Shown: positions 57,534-64,000 of the stretch, in pieces
Position numbering within the stretch: position 1 is the stretch's first letter
How the letters are laid out: every line of letters starts with the position of its first letter
Assembly: GCA_014529385.2 (NCBI GenBank)
Contig: CM043967.1
Location: 82,714,278 to 82,778,277, forward strand
Source of the DNA: Adiantum capillus-veneris
Taxonomy: Eukaryota > Streptophyta > Polypodiopsida > Polypodiales > Pteridaceae
DNA: 64,000 bases
Direction of reading: 5' to 3'
The notes under the pieces: model-generated
Told to the model about the DNA's origin: nothing
The model's database searches: none
What the model saw: only the letters and a program-made list of their open reading frames with translations
Translations under genes and position numbers: made by a program

Positions 57534-58706
57534 AATCCCCCCAGGAGTGATGCGTTGAACGAGATCTGGCACATGAGTAAAGGGAAGTGCCATGCCCTGG
57601 GGACATGATGAGTCCACAAACGGGAGTAAGCCCAAAGCTTTGCGGAAAGCTTCAAGCTTCTCACGAGACAATGCCTTTGTGAAAATATCTACATGGTTGT
57701 CCTGTGTTGGCACATAATCCAAGCTGGTCTCTCCTGCTGAGAGCCTCTCCCTGACATAGTGGTAATGCACCTCAATGTGCTTTGTGCGAGTACGAAAAAC
57801 TAGGTTCCTCGCAACTGTTAATGAGCTCTGACTGTCAGTGTAGAGAGTGTTGGCAGTGTCCTGTCCAACACCCAAATCAGCCATAAGGCGTCTGAGCCAT
57901 ACACACTCAACCGTAGCTGTGAAGATTTCCCTATACTCAGCCTCACAACTCGAAGTGGCCACATTAGGTTGCTTCTTGATCATCCAAGATATACATGAAC
58001 TGCCAAGCATGAAACAAAAACCACTTGTGGACACTTGCGTGTCAAAAAGACCAGCCGAATGTGAATCTGTAAAAGCATGTAAGTCTAGCAGCAATGATCC
58101 CCCCTTGGGATAAAACAAGCCAAGATGTAAAGTGCCACTAAGGTAGCAGAAAATCCTCTTGACAGCCTGCCAATGCTTAGACCCCGGGCTATGCATAAAT
58201 CTGCTAACCTATGAGACTACAAACTGAATATCTAGCCTCGTGTTGCATACATAAATGAGGCAGCCAACAGCAGTTTGGTAAAGAGTGACATCATCAAGAT
58301 TTCCAGCATCAAGATTGCCAGCATCATGTAGACTCAACTTCAAACCTGTTTCCATGGGAGTGGCAATAGGTTTGCAATCCTCAAGTCCAAACTTACATAG
58401 CAATGTCTCTATGTAACTTTTATGACACAAGGAAATACCACCATCACACTGCTTAAACTTTATACCCAAGCAATGATGCAACAACCCCAAATATTTCATC
58501 TTGAAAGTAGCATTCAAATCAGCCTTAAATTCAGTAATATGTCTCTCATTTGGTCCAGTGATCAACAAATCATCGACATAAAGAACCACAATGAGAAGTA
58601 CATCACCCTCACGCTTTACATGCAATGTGCTTTCTGTTGGACTGTTACAAAAGCCTCGTTTGACCAAATGAGTGTCAGCTTTCTCATACCAAGCATGAGG
58701 AGATTG
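57462..58706 (-). pseudogene. pol: Copia F RT C-terminal part and RNase H
   Basis: The same frame as the RT N-terminus, with stops near 58707 and at 58209. It carries the intact RT catalytic YVDDLLITG, FKMKYLGLLHHCLGI and the connection segment, then copia RNase H: LHAFTDSHSAGLFD, STSGFCF, WMIKKQPNVATSSCEAEYRE, YTDSQSSLTVARN and the C-terminal RTKHIEVHYHYVRERL. It reads into the 3' LTR. Confidence 0.92.
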
Positions 58707-59861
58707 CTATGACCCATACAAAGCCTTCTTACATCTGCACACTTTGTCCTCTTGTCCTTTTATGACAAAACCGCGAGGCTGTGTTACATAAACTTCCTCA
58801 AATATGTCACCATTCAAAAAAGCAGTAACAATGTCTGATTGATGTACATCCCAACCAAAATGAGTTGCCAATGCACATAGAAAACGCACAATAGTCATAC
58901 GACAAGTGGGAGCAAAAGTCTCTTCATAATCAATGCCTTTTTGTTGTGCATAACCCTTTGCAACAAGTCGCGCCTTATGGCGATCGATCTCACTATTCGG
59001 CTTGCATTTCAACTTGTAAACCCACTTCGTACCAATGGCCTTTTTTCCAGGAGGCAAATCACATAAAGTCCATGTGTCATTTTCTATAAGTGCATCATAT
59101 TCTGATTGCATAGCAGCCATCCAATTTCCTGAATTTTGTGCTTCATCAAAAGACAGAGGCTCCTCAAGATCATGTAAGCTAGACACAGCCAAAGCATAAC
59201 AATCTGATGCATAAGATGCATGGCGAGAGCCTGAACGAGTACAACTAGACAAAGGTGCATCCAATTTACAGTCCCGCAAAGTGTGCACCAGCCATTTTGG
59301 CATACCTCTAGCTTGCTCATTTTCAGCCCTTTCCTCATCAAGTACATCATGTACATCTGCATCAGTAATAGGCTAATCTGTAACATTTTTAGAAACCTCC
59401 ATAGGCTGTACATTTGCCTCATTGGAAACTACATTTGTATTTCCACCACTGAAAAGAGGCAACAAAGTGTCATAAATGTCCTGTGAGCTTACATTACTGT
59501 CTCTAGTACATGACAGCAAGGGTTGAACAGAATCTTCCACAAACACTACATCCCATGAAACCAGAATACGCTTTGTTTGCGGATGATATAACCTGTAACC
59601 TTTTCTTTCAGCACTATAACCAACAAAAATACATGTGGTAGCCTTATCATCCAATTTTCTGCGTTGTGTTTGTGGCACCAAAGCATATGCCAAACAGCCA
59701 AAAACACGCATGTGCTCAATAGAAGACTTTCTATCATGCCATGCTTCATATGGAGTAATAGACTGAAAAGCTTTCGTAGGACACCTGTTTAGTACATAAG
59801 TAGCACACATGATGGCCTCAAGCAAAAAGAATGCGAAAAAGCTTGACTTTTGACCATACAT
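58707..59861 (-). pseudogene. pol: Copia F integrase C-terminus and RT N-terminus
   Basis: A single frame with one stop at 59373. It includes the integrase C-terminal region (MCATYVLNRCPTKAF, HMRVFGCLAYALVP, CIFVGYSAERKGYR), an acidic linker, and [59 protein letters not shown]. It ends in KKALYGS, where a stop replaces a codon of the usual ALYGLKQSP motif. Confidence 0.92.
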
Positions 59862-60718
59862 CGTGCCATTTTTGTAAGTGACCTGTTTTTCCTCTCAGCA
59901 ACACCATTTTGCTGAGGTGTATAAGGCACTGTACATTGGTGTTTTATCCCATGACTAGCCAGAAATGCATTGAATTCATGAGACATATACTCCCCCCCTC
60001 AATCGGAATGGAGGGTGCCCATAGTACATTTCGAGACATTTTCAGCCATAGCCAGAAATTATTTGAAGCACATAAAAACTTCGGACTTCACTTTAAGCGA
60101 AAATACGCATGCATGCCTCGAGTAATCATCAATGAAAGTCATGAAGTAAAGGTAATTTCCCAAGGACGGAGTTTGCATGGGTCCACAAACATCACTATGC
60201 ACAAGCTGCAACCTACATGTGGCCCGAACTGAACCATTCTTTGGAAACTTAGAACGCTGCATCTTACCCAAAATACAGCCTTCACAAACATGTTTGACAG
60301 GTGCTTCAAGAGGCGGCAAAGAAGTAACCATATCAGATTTCTGCAAATGTAGCAAACTGGCAAAATTCATATGACCAAAACGTGCATGCCAAAGTTTTGC
60401 ATCTGAAATAGCCCTTGAATTTGCAACAGCATTTGCAAACTTTTGTCCACACTTGTCATACAAAGTGATCTTATACAGCCCACGGCACAAAAGGCCAGCT
60501 GCAACAATTTCGTCACCAAAACTGAGATCATGAACTGTACATTCGTCATCCAGAAATTTGACTACAAGTCCAAGTCTAGCAAGTGTGGATACAGAGAAGA
60601 GATTCTTCTTGATCCCAGGTACATAAAGTGCATCAACAAGTGTGAAGGAACTACCATTTGCAGCAGTAAGCACAATATTTCCAACTCCTTGAACTGGATA
60701 AGAGGCATTGTTGGCCAA
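59789..60718 (-). pseudogene. pol: Copia F protease C-terminus, pre-integrase and integrase core
   Basis: The frame 60718-60059, continued by 59986-59789. Pre-integrase finger: HARFGHMNFASLLHL, CEGCILGKMQ. Integrase: first acid in HSDVCGP, a stop near 60059, then the catalytic Glu segment QQNGVAERKNRSLTKM, intact here, unlike in copia A. A frameshift near 59860 leads to the C-terminal part. Confidence 0.9.
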
Positions 60719-61551
60719 GTGACAGAATTCCCATGAGCGACAGACGAGAGAGAGGTGAAAAATTCACGATGTGAGGTAATGTGCTTTGTAGCACCACTGT
60801 CGAAATACCACACATGTGAATTTGCAGCAACTGACAAGCATGCATCATGGACAACAGGATTGTAGGTGCACTCTGCACTAAAAGCCCATTCTGCATCGAC
60901 ATCAGCATCATAGTCTCCTTTCACAGAAGACTCAACAATGGCTGCATTTGTAGTGGAACCAGCATTTGCAGTGGAACCACCCTCTTTCTTCTTAGCCTCT
61001 TTGGCCTTCAACTTAGGACACTGCTTGATCAAGTGATCATTATCTTTACAATAATGGCAACGCATCTTCTTTTTGCCCTTATCACCATAATTGCCCGACG
61101 AAGTGCTGCCAGCAGAAGCATTAGGAACAGAAGTTTTGCCACTCGCAGCAGAACCATAAGAAGTGGTTGCATTGTTGTTACCACCCTTTCTTTGAGAAGC
61201 AATAAAAGCCTGTTCAACTGCACGTTGTCTAGTCTTGTTTTTTCTGGAAAGTGACTCTTGCAATAGCAATGTGTATAATGCATCAAACTGGACAACTTCT
61301 GGATTCCCTTGGGTCATAAGTCTCCAAGTACTAACAAAAGTCAGGTAAGAATCTGGTAAGGTATCAAGAACAATCCGCACAAGGGAACTGTTTGAAATGA
61401 CTTCACCTGCAGAAATAAGCTGCTCATTGATATCCTTGACACTAGCAAGGAAAGTGTCCATATCATCTTCCTCATGCATAATCTTCGACTCCAACTCTTT
61501 ACGCAGCAAAGCAATTTTAGCCTCATTACGACTTGCATAAAGACCAACCAA
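60562..61551 (-). pseudogene. gag-pol: Copia F gag C-terminal part and protease start
   Basis: A 329-codon frame with capsid helices (MVGLYASRNEAKIALLRKELESK, DTFLASVKDINEQL, VRIVLDTLPDSYLTF), the CCHC knuckle CHYCKDNDHLIKQC, a Thr/Ala-rich linker, and the protease start WYFDSGATKHIT. A frameshift near 60720 interrupts the protease. Confidence 0.92.
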
Positions 61552-61895
61552 AATATCCCAAGCCTATTTTGTAGATTTTGTTGAACGAATGTGAGGAACA
61601 CTGGTGCGCTTCTCCAGACAACGCAATCAATGCATGAGCCTGTGCATCCTTAACATTCCAACGATCTTGTTCTACCGTAGGCAAAACAACTCTAACAGCA
61701 GCAAGACCTATAACATCCTCAACATCGCCTACATCCTCAAAACCATGACATACATCAATGCGCTGCACAATATGACGCCCTTTGACACAAAAATGTGTTG
61801 CATCTATAAGCCCACATAGGGTAATTTTCCCCATCCAACTTGTCCTCAGTAGCAGCAAACATCTTCAACACATCTGTGTTGTTATTGTCAGCCAT
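61526..61895 (-). pseudogene. gag: Copia F gag N-terminus
   Basis: ATG at 61895 (MADNNNTDVLKMFAATEDKLDGENYPMWAYR), a typical copia gag start with the N-Y-P-x-W motif. A frameshift near 61800 breaks it, and a second joins to the next segment at 61551. Confidence 0.88.
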
Positions 61896-62216
61896 GGTAA
61901 ATGTTGCACCTGATGTAAAAACTTCCCGAAAATAGGAGAAACAGAGCGGGAACAACACGTGCAATATAGCACAAACCGTAGAAGACTATAAGGCACCTGT
62001 TATGCAGAAAATGGCACTGACAAAAAGTTTGCACAAAATGATGAAATTGCCTATGCAGACCTTCCTGTAGTGGAAACAGAGGCCAAAATGAGCCCAAATC
62101 AGAAATCTTGAAATATTTTTTGACCTGCGAACGCTCGCCAAAGCTCACTGAAATCGGAGAAAGTGAGCAGGCATGTATTGGAGTAGCTGGCGACTAAGCC
62201 CGAGAGGACGCAACCT

Positions 62217-62228
62217 GCTCTGATACCA
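62217..62228 (-). promoter_or_regulatory. Primer binding site of copia F
   Basis: GCTCTGATACCA (reverse complement of TGGTATCAGAGC), two bases from the 5' LTR. Confidence 0.9.
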
Positions 62229-62230
62229 AT

Positions 62231-62457
62231 TGTTGGAATTAGGGTTGCAGAGAAACGCACACAGCTTGGAGAAGACGAAGGAAGCTCAAGGCACACAATA
62301 GAGAGTATGTTACTTAGTGTGCAATGGAAAGATAGATAGCCCTAGAGTGATGGGCGTATATACAATGCTAGGGGGAAAAAACCTCCTACAGAGGAAAAAA
62401 ATGCCCCAGCGGTCCTAGTGTGTTCACACACATCACTACCACATGTATATGGTAACA
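62231..62457 (-). repeat. 5' LTR of copia F
   Basis: 227 bp; partner of 57307-57533. Confidence 0.95.
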
Positions 62458-62462
62458 ATCAT

Positions 62463-63607
62463 TAATTTTCTAGTGATTACTAACACTAACCACTAACATA
62501 CTAACACAAAATAGCCATTGACCTAACCATAAAAAACACCTCACCTCAAGACATGTGCATAGTAACTCTCTCTCTCTCTCTCTCCTTCCTTAAAACTCTA
62601 CTTTTACTTTATCTACCATCAATAATGCTCTCTTTTGATCCCACATCCATGACTCAAGCAAACAAAGAAGGCCTGCAATGTTTTGATATTAAAAAAAAAT
62701 CATAATCCTGATTTCTTAGCTTGTAAATTAGGATTTCCAATAATCTTAATGAGGGGTCTCCAACCTATAAATAGGCCCCTCTCCTTCTTGTAAGACAACC
62801 TCCAATCTCTCACATAGCACCCCAATACTCTATGCGTGAGGAGAGACTTAGGCGTAGCAACCACTTTGTGAGCTTCACTTTTGGTGTTTGAGAAGCTTTC
62901 AAGCTACACATTGCAAGTGAGAGAGCGTGAGTTCAAAAATCTCAAAACCACTATTGTATATGCTTCTCCATCATCAATAAATTGCGTTTTGGTGCATCAA
63001 AGGCATGATTCGACGTTCAAATCTTCGTCCTTCCATTTGTACAATATGGTTTGGTGAATTCAAGGTGACTTGTGTATTTTGAGTTTCTATCGGTTGATTT
63101 GGTTTTAGAAATTGTTTTAGTGTGTTTTCATTGCCAATTTTGTGTCCATTGTAAGAGGGTATTGTGGTAAGAGGTCTCCCACACCCTAAGACAATGTGTG
63201 TGTGTTGGCAATGTTTAGCATTCACTAAGCATTGAGTTAGTTCGTACAAGCTCAACGATAGCATCATAATATACCACCTCCATTTACAAGTCACAAATAA
63301 GGTATTACGCAAGATCCATTCCTCTCTCTCTTCCCTTTGCTCTAGCTCTCCTTGGTCCATTTTGTGTGTGTCCTGTTGTGATGTTGCTTGTGTGTGTTTT
63401 TTGGTGCATCTTCTTGGTTGTGATGAAATCTCTCTTGCGTCCTAGTTCACGTACCATAACTAGGTGGTGCCCCTATCTTGTTTGCATTTGGCTATGGGTT
63501 TGTTATTGTGTTGTGCTTGTGGTTGCCCCAACCCCACTTGAGCAGCACGGGAACCTTGAGAGGTGTTTAGAGGTCGCCTCTCTTGTTGCCTGCCCCGGAC
63601 CGCCTCA
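62463..63607 (+). repeat. 3' LTR of E, right part
   Basis: Continues the E LTR after copia F. Contains the TATA-like CCTATAAATAGGCCC near 62763-62777 and ends GACCGCCTCA. Lacks the roughly 245-bp segment noted for the 5' LTR. Confidence 0.92.
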
Positions 63608-63611
63608 GTAT

Positions 63612-64000
63612 ATTTCCCTTATCTCATGATACTCCTTATTACATACACGAGTAGCAAGCCCATTCTCACTCACTCACCATTCCTCTCATCTTGTTCTCTA
63701 ACCACCCCATCTCACACTTGGATGTGGATCTTGAAATTGTTTTCCATGGAATGTTTGATTTTGTATATATATATGCTTCCCATTCGCATATCTTGTTAGG
63801 TGGTGCCCCTATTGTGTACCTCCCATGATGAGGCCATCGTGCATAGTCTTGGTGTAGAGGCCACCCGGTTTGTTTTTCACTTCCACCTCTCACTAGTATG
63901 CATAGTGCAAGGCATGTATGTTGAGCCTCCTATTGTACCGTGCGTTGTGTTAAGTATGGAGCTTGATGTACCCCTTGTAAATTTTAGTATAAAAATGCAC
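63612..64000 (+). mobile_element. LTR H, right part, and window end
   Basis: Resumes LTR H after the GTAT duplication. The stretch 63790-63880 resembles the end of LTR D (48320-48410). The exact LTR end and the beginning of an internal region are not resolved before the window stops. Confidence 0.6.

Larger units (their letters stand above)
57307..62457 (-). mobile_element. Complete Ty1/copia retrotransposon F nested in the E 3' LTR
   Basis: LTRs 57307-57533 and 62231-62457, both 227 bp (TGTTGGAATT...GGTAACA), with about 15 differences by eye. Flanked by ATCAT (57302-57306 and 62458-62462). PBS beside the right LTR, PPT (minus CTGGGGGGATT) beside the left LTR. Gene order gag-protease-integrase-RT-RNase H. 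Confidence 0.96.
50401..63607 (+). mobile_element. Tat-like gag-only element E, inserted in LTR H
   Basis: 5' LTR 50401-53279, internal 53280-55813, 3' LTR 55814-57306 plus 62463-63607 (split by copia F). Both ends match: LTR start TGATAGCCATTTTTTGG, LTR end GACCGCCTCA. Flanked by GTAT (50397-50400 and 63608-63611). Contains a gag but no protease, RT, RNase H or integrase, so it is non-autonomous. Its LTR family is that of G1 and the solo LTR. Confidence 0.93.

Overview
The window is plant nuclear DNA and consists almost entirely of transposable elements. I find no convincing host gene, tRNA, rRNA or CRISPR. The evidence is long-LTR Ty3/gypsy elements with a second RNase H (Tat/Ogre-like) and a chromodomain integrase (chromovirus), Ty1/copia elements primed by the initiator-Met-type site TGGTATCAGAGC, a CACTA transposase of the TNP2 type, a LINE, and dense (CT)n/(GA)n microsatellites. 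A large repeat-rich seed-plant genome fits best. I cannot name the species.

Layout. 1-4975: 3' LTR and RNase H/integrase half of a Tat-like element (minus strand, called G1). 5014-9235: PBS, two paralogous extra ORFs, then gag-protease-RT of a related element (plus strand, G2). G1 and G2 meet at a 13-bp palindrome, and both break at the RT/RNase H boundary. 9236-15705: remnant of a minus-strand gypsy leader and LTR, containing a small non-autonomous LTR element (X, 10268-14658, TSD ATTAA), which itself contains a solo LTR of the G1 family (11276-13871, TSD CTAC). 15706-18774: a decayed chromovirus with two divergent integrase copies and an unrecognised 170-codon ORF. 18775-19743: an LTR with a PPT on one side and a PBS on the other.

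19744-33638 is one old copia element (B, minus) split by two later insertions: copia A (19981-25114, TSD GTTTC) and C (about 25904-31490), a gag-protease-only gypsy-like element. 33639-35980 is mostly microsatellite and an AT-rich degenerate tandem array. 35985-41402 is a decayed CACTA transposon carrying a roughly 125-bp-arm foldback. 42069-44035 is a LINE fragment, cut by the 3' half of a Tat-like element (D) whose 2.4-kb LTR is packed with polypyrimidine microsatellites.

48953-64000: LTR H is split by E (50401-63607, 4-bp TSD GTAT), a gag-only Tat-like element. E's 3' LTR is in turn split by copia F (57307-62457, TSD ATCAT). The order of insertion can be read directly: H, then E, then F; B, then A and C; the old gypsy LTR, then X, then the solo LTR.

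Functionally these genes encode retrotransposon capsid (gag), aspartic protease, reverse transcriptase, RNase H and integrase, plus DNA transposase. Nearly all copies carry stops, frameshifts or catalytic-site changes, so the window reads as a layered archive of dead elements. Points deserving a second look are the duplicated pre-gag ORFs of G2, the CACTA foldback, the unknown ORF at 18098-18610 and the repeated 4-bp TSDs of one LTR family.
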